NCBI GenBank assembly: GCA_029778715.1
Contig: JAKOPT010000132.1
Span: 1-39,497 of the forward strand
Source of the DNA: Actinomycetes bacterium
GTDB lineage: Bacteria > Actinomycetota > Actinomycetes > Actinomycetales > Dermatophilaceae
Reading direction: 5' to 3'
DNA: 39,497 bases
A program made the translations under genes and the position numbers. Of this stretch, positions 7,358-15,318 are shown piece after piece. The notes under the pieces are model-generated. The model ran no database searches, had not been told where the DNA came from, and worked only from the letters and a program-made list of their open reading frames with translations. How positions within the stretch are numbered: position 1 is the first letter of the stretch; the number at the start of each line of letters is the position of its first letter.

Positions 7358-8173
7358 TCAGCCGCCGGTGGGTGCGGGAGTGAGGTCGTAGTCGACGGTC
7401 ACCGCGGCGTGGTCGCTCCATCGTTGGTCGTATGCCGCGGCCCGGCCCACGTGCGCCCGCACGGCTCGTTGCGCCAGCGCCGGGGTCGCGAGGTGATAGT
7501 CGATGCGCCACCCGGCGTCGTTGTCGAAGGCTTTTCCGCGCCAGGACCACCAGGTGTAGGGCCCCGGACCCGGGCCGTGAAGGGTGCGATGAACATCGAC
7601 CACCAGCCCGTCGAACCACCTGTCCAGCGTGGCGCGTTCGGCGGGCAAGAAGCCGGCCTTGCGCAGGTTGCCCTTCCAGTTCTTGAGGTCGTCCTCGCGG
7701 TGGGCGACGTTGAGATCACCGGTGAGGACGGCATACCGGCCCGCCGTTGACCACTCGTTGAGGCGCGCCTCGACCGCGTCGAGGAACCGGTGTTTCTCGT
7801 CCTGGCGAGGCGTGTCGGCCTCCCCGGTGTGGACGTAGGCCGAGGCGACGCGAACCCCGGGTCCGAGCGGCAGGTCGACCTCCACCCAGCGGCCCTGCCC
7901 CTCGAACTCGTCGGCCACCGCCCAGCGCACCGCCGTCGGCGCGACCCGCGACACCACGGCCACGCCGGCGTGACCCTTGGCGACGATCGAGGGCGCGTGG
8001 GCGACGTGCCAGTCGGCGAATCCGGCGCGGTCAAGTTCGTCACGCAACTGCTCCGGGGTGGCCCGCACCTCCTGGAGGGCGAGGACATCGGCGTGTTGTG
8101 CGGCGAGCCAGGCCAGCCCACCGCGCCGGGCGGCGGCGCGGATGCCGTTGACGTTGGCCGTGATGAGGCGCAC
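7358..8173 (-). CDS. xthA: exodeoxyribonuclease III (AP endonuclease family)
   Basis: A 271-residue exonuclease III / AP endonuclease of base-excision repair, which nicks DNA at abasic sites and removes 3' blocking groups. The endonuclease/exonuclease/phosphatase fold motifs appear in order: Asn7 in ITANVNGIR, the metal ligand Glu in ALQEVRA, the Asp/Asn pair in VLTGDLNVAH, the Asp in WRIDYHLA and the catalytic His in WSDHAAV near the C-terminus. Length and start (MRLITANVNG, the usual family beginning) agree with bacterial Xth. It stands alone on the minus strand, with a hairpin repeat 30 bases upstream of its start and its own terminator at 7275-7312. Exact substrate preference (Xth versus other AP endonucleases of the family) is not readable. 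Confidence 0.93.
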   Translation of the reverse strand: MRLITANVNGIRAAARRGGLAWLAAQHADVLALQEVRATPEQLRDELDRAGFADWHVAHAPSIVAKGHAGVAVVSRVAPTAVRWAVADEFEGQGRWVEVDLPLGPGVRVASAYVHTGEADTPRQDEKHRFLDAVEARLNEWSTAGRYAVLTGDLNVAHREDDLKNWKGNLRKAGFLPAERATLDRWFDGLVVDVHRTLHGPGPGPYTWWSWRGKAFDNDAGWRIDYHLATPALAQRAVRAHVGRAAAYDQRWSDHAAVTVDYDLTPAPTGG

Positions 8174-8202
8174 CGGCCAAGCCTATGCGGCCCGCTCACC
8201 CG

Positions 8203-8258
8203 CGCCGATTCGAGGTAAACACGCCGCGGAATCCGCGCGTTTATACCTCGAATCGGCG
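8203..8258. repeat. palindromic hairpin repeat, copy 2
   Basis: Perfect 15-bp outer arms CGCCGATTCGAGGTA (8203-8217 and 8244-8258) plus a second dyad in the middle, CGCGGA-A-TCCGCG (8225-8237), so nearly the whole 56 bases can fold into one long hairpin. It lies between the gcdH stop (8336) and the xthA start (8173), both on the minus strand, where it could end the gcdH transcript. Neither gene uses its GAGGTAA as a stop, unlike copies 1 and 3. Confidence 0.9.
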
Positions 8259-8335
8259 GCAGGGGTCGACCCCCCGCCAAGCACCACGTCCCCCCGCCCT
8301 TGCACAGGCCGGGAGGACGGGAGCTGGGGGAGGTG

Positions 8336-9535
8336 TCAGCGGAAGGCGGGCACCCCGGTGAGCGCCTGGCCGATGACCAGGGCGTGCATCTCGACCGTGC
8401 CCTCGTAGGTGAGGACGGACTCGAGGTTGTTGGCGTGCCGCATGATCGGGAACTCGCCGCTGATGCCGTTGGCGCCCAAGATGGTCCGCGAGGTGCGGCA
8501 GATCTCGATGGCCTTGGCGATGTTGTTGTACTTGCCGACGGAGACCTGCTCGGGGCGCAGGCCCACCGAGTCCTTGAGGCGGCCGAGGTGGAGGGCGAGC
8601 AGCATACCGAGCTGCAACTCCGTCGACATCGCGGCCAACTTGCCCTGCGTCAACTGGAACGCCGCCAGCGGCTTGCCAAACTGAGTGCGCTCGACGGAGT
8701 AGCGGCGAGCGGTCTCCAGGGCGGAGCGGGCCGCGCCGAGCGAACCCCAGAGGATGCCGTAGCGAGCCTCGGACAAGCACGACAACGGGCCCTTGAGGCC
8801 GGTGACGTTGGGCATCATCGCGCTCGCGGGCAGCCGCACGTTCTCCAGGGTGAGTTCGGCCGTCACCGACGCCCGCAGCGACATCTTGTGCTTGATCGGG
8901 TGCGCCGAGAAGCCGGGGGTGTTCGTCGGGACGACGAAGCCGCGCACATCCTTGGGGGTGTCTCCCGTGTTGGCCCAGACGACGGCCACGTCGGCGATGG
9001 AGCCGTTGGTGATCCACATCTTGGCGCCGTTGAGGATCCAGTCGTCGCCGTCGCGGCGGGCGCGAGTGCGCATCGACCCCGGGTCGGACCCCACGTCCGG
9101 CTCGGTGAGCCCGAAACAACCGATGGCTTCGCCGGCGGCCATCCGCGGCAGCCACTCCTGCTTCTGCTCCTCGCTGCCGTGCGCCCAGATGGCGAACATC
9201 GCCAGGCTCCCCTGGACCGACACCAGAGACCGGATGCCCGAGTCGGAAGCCTCCAACTCCACGCACGCCAGACCGTAGTCGACGGCCGACATGCCGGCGC
9301 AGCCATAGCCCTCCAGGTGCATCCCGAGCAGGCCGACCTTGCCGAACTCGCGGGCGAGGTCGCGGGCCGGCAACTCACCCTTCTCGTACCACTCGGCAAT
9401 GTGCGGCTCGACGATGTCGTCGCACACCTGCCGGACGGTGGCCCGGATGGCCTGCTCCTCGTCGGTGAGCATGGCGTCGAGGTCGACGATGTCGAGCGGG
9501 TCGGCGGAGGGTTTGCGGGGCGGTGCGGTCTTCAC
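8336..9535 (-). CDS. gcdH: glutaryl-CoA dehydrogenase
   Basis: A 399-residue FAD-dependent acyl-CoA dehydrogenase that oxidises and decarboxylates glutaryl-CoA to crotonyl-CoA. Features that separate it from ordinary acyl-CoA dehydrogenases are visible: Arg102 and Ser106 in IRSLVSVQGS, with the same spacing as the glutaryl-binding Arg94/Ser98 of the human enzyme. The segments GCFGLTEPDVGSDPGSM (about 139-155) and ARYGILWGSLGAA (257-269), and the catalytic base Glu378 in TYEGT, also match the family. It is the last gene of the leftward operon aminotransferase - aldehyde dehydrogenase - CoA-transferase - gcdH, 66 bases after the CoA-transferase stop. A dyad at 9588-9621 sits in that gap and could control it separately. 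The start ATG at 9535 fits family length. Product crotonyl-CoA would enter beta-oxidation through genes not in the window. Confidence 0.92.
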   Translation of the reverse strand: MKTAPPRKPSADPLDIVDLDAMLTDEEQAIRATVRQVCDDIVEPHIAEWYEKGELPARDLAREFGKVGLLGMHLEGYGCAGMSAVDYGLACVELEASDSGIRSLVSVQGSLAMFAIWAHGSEEQKQEWLPRMAAGEAIGCFGLTEPDVGSDPGSMRTRARRDGDDWILNGAKMWITNGSIADVAVVWANTGDTPKDVRGFVVPTNTPGFSAHPIKHKMSLRASVTAELTLENVRLPASAMMPNVTGLKGPLSCLSEARYGILWGSLGAARSALETARRYSVERTQFGKPLAAFQLTQGKLAAMSTELQLGMLLALHLGRLKDSVGLRPEQVSVGKYNNIAKAIEICRTSRTILGANGISGEFPIMRHANNLESVLTYEGTVEMHALVIGQALTGVPAFR

Positions 9536-9587
9536 GGGGTCACCTCGGGTTCGTCGAGCGGTTGGGTCGGTGGGCGGTGGTCGGGTG

Positions 9588-9621
9588 CGTCAACAATCCA
9601 CCTATTGGTCGATTGTTGACG
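9588..9621. promoter_or_regulatory. inverted repeat between the CoA-transferase gene and gcdH
   Basis: Perfect 11-bp arms CGTCAACAATC (9588-9598) and GATTGTTGACG (9611-9621) with a 12-base spacer, covering the end of the CoA-transferase gene (stop at 9602-9604), about 53-86 bases upstream of the gcdH start. It is AT-rich relative to its surroundings and has no U-tract, so an operator is as likely as a terminator. TTGTTGAC-like half sites occur in several GntR-family (FCD) operators, but that match is loose. Confidence 0.6.
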
Positions 9622-10780
9622 GGGTGGGGGAGGGGTCGGGGAGCGGGTATGCCGCGGGGTCGGCGAGCCAGGCGCGCACGGCATACCCGTGTTCGTCAAG
9701 GGTGGGAGGTGGGGTCGGATCGGCGGTCTCGTATGCCGTCCAGCGGACGGGGTGGCGCACCTGGCGTTGGCCGCCGACCTCCACGGTGGGGTCGAGTCCG
9801 ACGTCGGTGGCGGTCGCGATGCCGTCGAGGATGGTGCCGACCCGGCCGGCGGGGACCCGGGCCGCGGTCAACTGCTCGACCCAATAGTCCGCGTCGGCGT
9901 CGGCGAGCAACTCCTCTAGGAGCGAGGTGAGCGCGACCCGGTTGACCACGCGCGCCGAGTTGGTCGCGTATTCGGCCTGGGCGGCAAGTTCGGGAGCGCC
10001 GAGGACCTCGCAGAGCCGAGCGAACTGCCCGTCGTTGCCGCAGGCCATGATGAGGGGCCCGCCGGGGCAGTGCAACGTCTCGTAGGGGGCGATGCTCGGA
10101 TGCCGATTGCCGAGCAGGCCGGGCGGGCGGCCGGTGGTCAACGCCGCCTGCCCCTGGTTGACCATGCCGGCGAGGGAGGACATGAGCAGGGCCACTTCGA
10201 GGCGTTCGCCGCGACCGGTGCGGGCCCGCCCGGCCAGCGCGGCGAGGATGCCGATGACCGCGTCCTTGCCGGTGAGGACATCGACGATGGCCACACCGAC
10301 CTTCATCGGCTCACCGGGCGTGCCGGTGATCGACATCAGGCCGCCAAGGCCCTGGATGACGAAGTCGTAGCCGGGCAGGTGGGCCCCGGCTCCGGAGCCG
10401 AACCCCGAGATCGAGCAGTAGACGACGCCGGGGTTGGTCGCCGCGACCTGCTCGTAGCCGAGCCCGAGACGGTCCATGGTCCCGGGCAAGAAGTTCTCGA
10501 CCACGACGTCGGCCCGGCGGGCCAACTCCTGGGCGAGGACCAGGTCGTCGGGGTTGCGCAGGTCGAGGGCCACCGACTCCTTGGTCCGATTGACCGACTC
10601 GAAGTAACTCGTGCCGCGCTCGGTGAACGGTGGCCCCCACGCACGGGTCTCGTCGCCGCCGCCGGGGCGCTCGACCTTGATCACGCGGGCACCGAGGTCG
10701 GCCAGCATCATGGTGGCCATCGGTCCGGCGAGGACACGGCTGAAATCGGCGACGAGAATCCCGTCGAGGGGTGCGTTCAT
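9602..10780 (-). CDS. family III (CaiB/BaiF) CoA-transferase, probably glutarate-specific
   Basis: A 392-residue family III CoA-transferase. These enzymes move CoA between carboxylic acids through an aspartyl-CoA thioester. The probable catalytic residue is Asp167 in VGVAIVDVLTG, close to Asp169 of formyl-CoA transferase. The N-terminal LDGILVADFSRVLAGPMA and GARVIKVERPGGGDETR blocks, NRTKESVALDL and ENFLPGTMDRLG are typical. Its place directly before glutaryl-CoA dehydrogenase mirrors GcdG-GcdH of proteobacteria and the human SUGCT activity, so succinyl-CoA:glutarate CoA-transfer is the best guess. The start is at 10780, where its ATG overlaps the TGA of the aldehyde dehydrogenase gene (10777-10780), giving translational coupling. 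A longer in-frame upstream extension exists but would lie inside the neighbouring gene and lacks family similarity. Confidence 0.88.
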   Translation of the reverse strand: MNAPLDGILVADFSRVLAGPMATMMLADLGARVIKVERPGGGDETRAWGPPFTERGTSYFESVNRTKESVALDLRNPDDLVLAQELARRADVVVENFLPGTMDRLGLGYEQVAATNPGVVYCSISGFGSGAGAHLPGYDFVIQGLGGLMSITGTPGEPMKVGVAIVDVLTGKDAVIGILAALAGRARTGRGERLEVALLMSSLAGMVNQGQAALTTGRPPGLLGNRHPSIAPYETLHCPGGPLIMACGNDGQFARLCEVLGAPELAAQAEYATNSARVVNRVALTSLLEELLADADADYWVEQLTAARVPAGRVGTILDGIATATDVGLDPTVEVGGQRQVRHPVRWTAYETADPTPPPTLDEHGYAVRAWLADPAAYPLPDPSPTPSTIDQ

Positions 10781-12279
10781 GTGGTGGCTCGGGCGGCTCG
10801 GGCTCGGCCGTCGACGCGACGCGGGATGCGCCACACGTTGGCATCGAGCAGGGGGGTGGGGAGGGCGGCCGCGGGCACCCCTTGGAGGGTGATCGGCCGG
10901 GTGAACCGGTCGAGGGCACGCGCCCCGACCGAGGTGGCGCTCGGCACCGAGGTCGAGGGCCAGGGGCCCCCATGGTGCTGCGCCCAGGTCGTCGCCACAC
11001 CCGTGGGCCAGGCGTCGACGGCGATCCGGCCCACGAGCGGGGTGAGCCGGGCGAGCAGGTCGGGCAACTCCGGGTCCTCGCTCGAACCGGTCATGACCGC
11101 GGCGACCAAGGCCCCCTGGAGGGTGGCGAGCACCGCGTCGCGTTCGGCGGCATCGGCATACTCGACGACGAGCAGGACCGGGCCGAAGCACTCCTCAAGG
11201 AGCGCCGAGCCGGGGACCAGCGCCGAGGCCGGGGCCGTCATCACGACCGCGGAGACCGAGTTGCCGGGCCCGGGCTCGGGCACGTAGGCGACGACGGTGC
11301 CGCCGGCGGCCACGAGCCGGTCGATCCCGGCAACGTACGCGGTCGCGATGCCGGGCGTGAGGAGTTGTCCCCGCGGCGTATGCCGCGTGAGCGCGTCGGT
11401 GACCTCGTCGAGCACCGTGCTGCCGGCGGGCACGAGGAGCAGGCCGGGCTTGGTGCAGAACTGGCCCATGCCGAGGGTGAAGGACGCGACCGCCCCGGCA
11501 CCGACGGTGGCGGCGTGTTCCGCGCCGGAGGAGGTGACGACCACGGGGTTCACCGTACCCATCTCGGCATACACCGGGATCGGCACGGTCCGGTTCCAGG
11601 TGAGTGCGTGCAGCGCCATGCCGCCGCGCTGAGAGCCGGTGAAGGCCACCGCGTGGATCGCCGGGTGGAGGACGAGTTCGGTGCCCGCCTCGAAACCGGA
11701 GACCGTGCCGAGGATGCCGGCAGGGGCGCCGGCAGCGGCGAGTGCGGTTGTCGCGATGTCGAGGAGGAGCGCGTGCGTGAGCGGGTGGGCCGGGTGTTCC
11801 TTGACGACGACCGGGCAGCCGGCGGCGATGGCGCTCGCCGTGTCGTTGCCGAGCGCCCCGAACGCGAAGGGGAAGTTGCTTGCCCCGAACACCGCGACCG
11901 GGCCGAGCGGGACGCGCATCCGGCGCAGGTCGGGGGCGGTCTCGGTCGCGTGGTCGATGGTCGCCTCCAGCCAGCCGCCGTCCTTGGCGACGTCGGCGTA
12001 GAAGCGCCACTGGTTGGCGGTGCGCTCGACCTCCCCGCTCAGGCGGGCGATCCCGAGGTGGGTCTCGGGTTCGGCGACCTCGACGAGGTCGTTGACGCGG
12101 TCACTCAGGGCGTCGGCGACGGCGCGCATCCATTGGGCCCGCTGGGCGGGCGTGGCCTCGGCGACGGCCGGCGCGGCGGTCACGGCGGCAGTCACCGCGG
12201 TGGCCACGTCCGGGTGGCCGGAGGCCGCGGCTGGTATGCCGCCCGCCCCCGTCAGGGGGTAGGTCTCGATGCCCGTCAT
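10777..12279 (-). CDS. aldehyde dehydrogenase of the ketoglutarate-semialdehyde dehydrogenase type
   Basis: A 500-residue NAD(P)-dependent aldehyde dehydrogenase. Catalytic residues are Cys275 in GQFCTKPG, Glu239 in VYAEMGTVNP and Asn135 in FGASNFPFAF. The wording PLGPVAVFGASNFPFAFGALGNDTASAIAAGCPVVVK... and YAEMGTVNP is characteristic of the 2,5-dioxovalerate (alpha-ketoglutaric semialdehyde) dehydrogenase subgroup rather than of classical GabD. Both that substrate and glutarate semialdehyde are C5 aldehydes with a distal carboxylate, so oxidation of glutarate semialdehyde to glutarate fits the operon; this is inference. It overlaps its neighbours on both sides by four bases (ATGA at 12276-12279 and 10777-10780). 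Its GGIP motif near the N-terminus uses the rare Ile codon ATA inside the word GGCATACC. Confidence 0.9.
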   Translation of the reverse strand: MTGIETYPLTGAGGIPAAASGHPDVATAVTAAVTAAPAVAEATPAQRAQWMRAVADALSDRVNDLVEVAEPETHLGIARLSGEVERTANQWRFYADVAKDGGWLEATIDHATETAPDLRRMRVPLGPVAVFGASNFPFAFGALGNDTASAIAAGCPVVVKEHPAHPLTHALLLDIATTALAAAGAPAGILGTVSGFEAGTELVLHPAIHAVAFTGSQRGGMALHALTWNRTVPIPVYAEMGTVNPVVVTSSGAEHAATVGAGAVASFTLGMGQFCTKPGLLLVPAGSTVLDEVTDALTRHTPRGQLLTPGIATAYVAGIDRLVAAGGTVVAYVPEPGPGNSVSAVVMTAPASALVPGSALLEECFGPVLLVVEYADAAERDAVLATLQGALVAAVMTGSSEDPELPDLLARLTPLVGRIAVDAWPTGVATTWAQHHGGPWPSTSVPSATSVGARALDRFTRPITLQGVPAAALPTPLLDANVWRIPRRVDGRARAARATT

Positions 12280-13664
12280 GCCAGGCCCCGGATGCCCTCG
12301 AGGATGACGGCGAGCCCTTCGGCGAGGAGTTCGTCGCTGATGGTGAGCGGCGGGAGCAAGCGGATGACGTTGCCGTAGGTGCCGCAACTGATGGCGAGGA
12401 CGCCGGCGCGGTGGCAGTGGGCGACGACGCTCGCCGCGGCTTCCGGGGCCGGCTCGAGGGTGCCGGGCCGCACGAACTCCAGGGCCTGCATGGCCCCGCG
12501 GCCGCGGACCTCGCCGACCCACGGGTGGGTGCCGACGAGCGGGGCCAAGTGCGCCGAGGTGATCTCGCCGATGCGCTGGGCCCGCTCGAGCAGGCCGTCG
12601 TTGACGATGGCGTCCAACGCCCCGAGGGAGGCCGCGCACGCGACCGGATTCCCGGCATACGTGCCGCCCAAACCACCAGGTGCGACGGCATCCATGAGTT
12701 CGGCGCGGCCGGTGACCGCGGCGAGCGGCAACCCGCCCCCGAGGCCCTTGGCCGTGACGATGAGGTCGGGCACGATGCCTTCGGCGGTGCTCGCGAACCA
12801 GGCGCCGGTGCGCCCGATGCCGGTCTGGACCTCGTCGGCGACGAGGAGGATGCCGTGCCGGTGCGCGAACTCCTGGATCGCGGCCAGGTGACCGGGGGGC
12901 GGCACGATGAAGCCGCCCTCGCCCTGGATGGGTTCGACGACGATGGCGGCGACGTTGTGCGCGCCGAGTTGCTTGACGACGAGGTCGTCGAGCGCGGCCA
13001 TCGCCTCTGCCGAACAGCCCGCGGCGTCCAGGCCGGAACGGAACGGGTAGGCCAACGGGGCCCGGTAGACCTCCGGAGCGAAGGGGCCGAAGCCGTCCTT
13101 GTAGGGCGCGTTCTTCGCCGTCATCGTCATGGTGAGCAGGGTGCGCCCGTGGTAGGCGTGCCCGAAGGTGACGATCGCCGGGCGCCGGGTCGCGGCGCGG
13201 GCGATCTTCACGGCGTTCTCGACGGCCTCGGAGCCGGTGGAGAACAGCGCCGACTTCTTCGCATGCGTGCCCGGGGTGAGGGCATTGAGCCGGTCGCAGA
13301 CCTCGACATAGCCGTCGTACTCGGTGACGAGGAAGCACGTGTGGGTGAAGCGGCCGACCTGCTCGCGCACCCGGCGGACGACCTCGGGGTGGCTGGCGCC
13401 CACGGTCGTCGTCGCAATCCCGGAGGCCAGGTCGATGATGTGGTTGCCGTCGACATCGACGATGATGCCGCCACCGGCGCGCTCGACGAAGATGGGCAAG
13501 ACGGTGCCGATGCCGCCGGCGACCGAGGTCGCCCGGTGGGCCTGACGCGCCAGGGAGGCGGGCCCGGGGATCGGCGTGCAGAGGAGCCGCTGCTGGGTGG
13601 GCCAGGAGGCCTCGTCGCGGGCGGCATCGGTCGAACTGGTGGACTCGGTGAGGTCCATGGTCAT
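12276..13664 (-). CDS. gabT: class III omega-aminotransferase (GABA / 5-aminovalerate type)
   Basis: A 462-residue PLP-dependent class III aminotransferase that converts a terminal amine (4-aminobutyrate or 5-aminovalerate) and 2-oxoglutarate to the semialdehyde and glutamate. Lys306 in VTAKGLGGG binds PLP; Asp277 and Gln280 in ADEVQTGIGRTG contact the cofactor. The STGSEAVENAVKIAR block (about 142-156) holds the phosphate cup, and the EPIQGEGGF segment is typical of GabT/DavT. GabT enzymes often accept both C4 and C5 substrates. The downstream glutaryl-CoA dehydrogenase argues for the C5 route here. The start at 13664 was chosen because AGAAGGGAC lies about eight bases upstream; a second Met two codons later is possible. 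It is the first gene of the four-gene leftward operon and is divergent from two PucR genes. Confidence 0.93.
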   Translation of the reverse strand: MTMDLTESTSSTDAARDEASWPTQQRLLCTPIPGPASLARQAHRATSVAGGIGTVLPIFVERAGGGIIVDVDGNHIIDLASGIATTTVGASHPEVVRRVREQVGRFTHTCFLVTEYDGYVEVCDRLNALTPGTHAKKSALFSTGSEAVENAVKIARAATRRPAIVTFGHAYHGRTLLTMTMTAKNAPYKDGFGPFAPEVYRAPLAYPFRSGLDAAGCSAEAMAALDDLVVKQLGAHNVAAIVVEPIQGEGGFIVPPPGHLAAIQEFAHRHGILLVADEVQTGIGRTGAWFASTAEGIVPDLIVTAKGLGGGLPLAAVTGRAELMDAVAPGGLGGTYAGNPVACAASLGALDAIVNDGLLERAQRIGEITSAHLAPLVGTHPWVGEVRGRGAMQALEFVRPGTLEPAPEAAASVVAHCHRAGVLAISCGTYGNVIRLLPPLTISDELLAEGLAVILEGIRGLA

Positions 13665-13756
13665 GACGGTGTCCCTTCTCGCAGGTCCCGGTCGGTGGGC
13701 GGCGGGGTCGGCGTGATCGCGACCGGTCCGCCGGTACCCCAAGATTGGCGCGACGG

Positions 13757-13785
13757 TTGCCGCTAGTCTTTGGTTCAACTATCCC
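13757..13785 (+). promoter_or_regulatory. candidate promoter of the tandem pucR genes
   Basis: TTGCCG (13757-13762) and TATCCC (13780-13785) are separated by exactly 17 bases. Transcription would start near 13792, with AGGGAC as ribosome binding site before the ATG at 13809. The same 144-base gap must also hold the promoter for the divergent gabT operon, so a regulator bound here could act on both. The boxes match sigma-70-type consensus only moderately. Confidence 0.45.
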
Positions 13786-13808
13786 AATCACCGGCGATCA
13801 GGGACGAA

Positions 13809-15317
13809 ATGGCCACTTCGGTCGAGCAGGTCACGCTCCGCGAACTGTGCTCCCTGCTGCCCGATGCGCTGCAGGCGCTCGCTCCCGATCCGGCCCCCGA
13901 GGCGGCCGTCGATGCGGTGCATATCAGCGAGCTCCTCGACCCCACGCCCTTCCTTCACGGGCACGAACTCCTCCTCACCACCGGGCTCACCCTGCCCACG
14001 TCGGGTTCAGGGATGCGCGCCTATGTCCACCGGCTCCGTGAGCGCGAGGTCGCCGGCCTGGGCCTGGGCCTGGGCCCGGTCCACGATGTCGTCCCACCCA
14101 TGCTCGAACGCGCCTGCGCCCGGCACGACCTGCCGCTGCTCCTGGTCCCGGTCGAGGCCTCGTTCCAGCAGGTCACCCGCGGTTTCTGGGGCCGGGTCGG
14201 GCAGGCTCACGAGCGCTCGCTGCACGCCGCCCTCGACAGCCACCGGCGCCTCGTGGCCGCGGTGACCTCACCGGACCCGGTGCCGGCGGTCCTTGCCGTC
14301 CTCGGAGACGCCATCGACGGGGTCGTCGTCGTCACCGACCCGCACGGCCTCATCGTCGTCCGCTGGCCCGAGACCGTCGAACCCTCTCCCGAACTCACCG
14401 CCGCTGCCCACCGGCTCCGCTCGGTGGGGCACCGGTCCGCGGCCACCTTCCCGGTCGGCGAACACATCGGCTCGCTGCACCCCATCGTCGCCGGGGACGA
14501 TATCGCCGGCTACCTCTGCACCGTGTCGGCGACTCCTCTCGAACCCCACAACCGTGGCTTGCTGCTCGCCGCGTTGGCGATGCTCGGCCTCGACGCGCAC
14601 CACCAGCGCCATGCCGCCACCGCCGACCTCATGCTCCGCGCGGCCGTCGCCCAACTGGTCGACCGGGGCCAACTCACCGCGGTCCGTTCGCTCACCCCGG
14701 CGCTACCCGTCGACGCCCCGCCCCCGCGCGTGCAGGTCGTCGTCCTCGGCACCGGCCCGGGCCTTGGGGGATTGGCCCTGCGCACTCTCGTCGAGTCCTT
14801 CCCCGACCGGGGCTGGTGGGGCAGTTCGGGGGATCGGGTCGCCTGGGTGTTCACCCACCCGGGCCTGGTCTCGCTCACGGCACACCACCTGCGCGAGGTG
14901 TTGGCCCGAGTAGGACCGGAGACGACCGCCGCGCTCGGTCCGCTCATCGACCTCTCCGACGTGCACGCGATCCGGTTGCGGTTGGAAACCCGGGCCCTTG
15001 GCCTGCCCGCCGGCACCGTCGCGCCGTGGAGTGACGATCACGGTATGCCGTTCGTCACCGACGACTGGGCCCGCGCCGTCCTCGCCCCGTTGCGCGGGCG
15101 CGGGACGCTCGTCGCTGCCGTCGCGGCATACCTGCGTCACCGGGGGCACTGGGAGAAGGCGGCCCGCGAACTCGACATCCACCGCAACTCCCTGCGCTCG
15201 CGGATCGCTCAGGCCGAACGACTCCTCGGCGGTGAGCTCGGGGAGCCGGACCGTGCCGCGCGGCTCTGGCTTGCGTTGCGGGCCACCGGGCTCGACGATC
15301 CCGGACCGGAGGTGTGA
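13809..15317 (+). CDS. PucR-family transcriptional regulator (first of a tandem pair)
   Basis: A 502-residue PucR-family activator. Residues about 8-125 match the N-terminal PucR/purine-catabolism sensor domain (LRELCSLLPDALQAL ... HISELLDPTPFLHGHELLLTTGL). A GGDEF-like linker region follows. The C-terminal PucR helix-turn-helix lies at about 440-500 and is recognised by GHWEKAARELDIHRNSLRSRIAQAERLLG and the end RAARLWLALRA. PucR proteins usually activate neighbouring catabolic genes in response to the pathway substrate. Divergent orientation to the gabT operon makes that operon the obvious target. The ATG at 13809, rather than one 39 bases earlier, was chosen because AGGGAC precedes it at the right distance. 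It overlaps nothing upstream, and its TGA lies one base before the ATG of the second pucR gene. Confidence 0.9.
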   Translation: MATSVEQVTLRELCSLLPDALQALAPDPAPEAAVDAVHISELLDPTPFLHGHELLLTTGLTLPTSGSGMRAYVHRLREREVAGLGLGLGPVHDVVPPMLERACARHDLPLLLVPVEASFQQVTRGFWGRVGQAHERSLHAALDSHRRLVAAVTSPDPVPAVLAVLGDAIDGVVVVTDPHGLIVVRWPETVEPSPELTAAAHRLRSVGHRSAATFPVGEHIGSLHPIVAGDDIAGYLCTVSATPLEPHNRGLLLAALAMLGLDAHHQRHAATADLMLRAAVAQLVDRGQLTAVRSLTPALPVDAPPPRVQVVVLGTGPGLGGLALRTLVESFPDRGWWGSSGDRVAWVFTHPGLVSLTAHHLREVLARVGPETTAALGPLIDLSDVHAIRLRLETRALGLPAGTVAPWSDDHGMPFVTDDWARAVLAPLRGRGTLVAAVAAYLRHRGHWEKAARELDIHRNSLRSRIAQAERLLGGELGEPDRAARLWLALRATGLDDPGPEV

Positions 15318-15318
15318 G

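Noticed and set aside
7078..7383. Possible 101-residue gene between vapC and xthA
   Set aside because: No family resemblance, weak start, passes through the xthA terminator hairpin and overlaps the xthA 3' end.
10781..11191. N-terminal extension of the CoA-transferase frame
   Set aside because: The family domain starts at the ATG at 10780, which overlaps the preceding stop codon; the extension lies in the aldehyde dehydrogenase gene.
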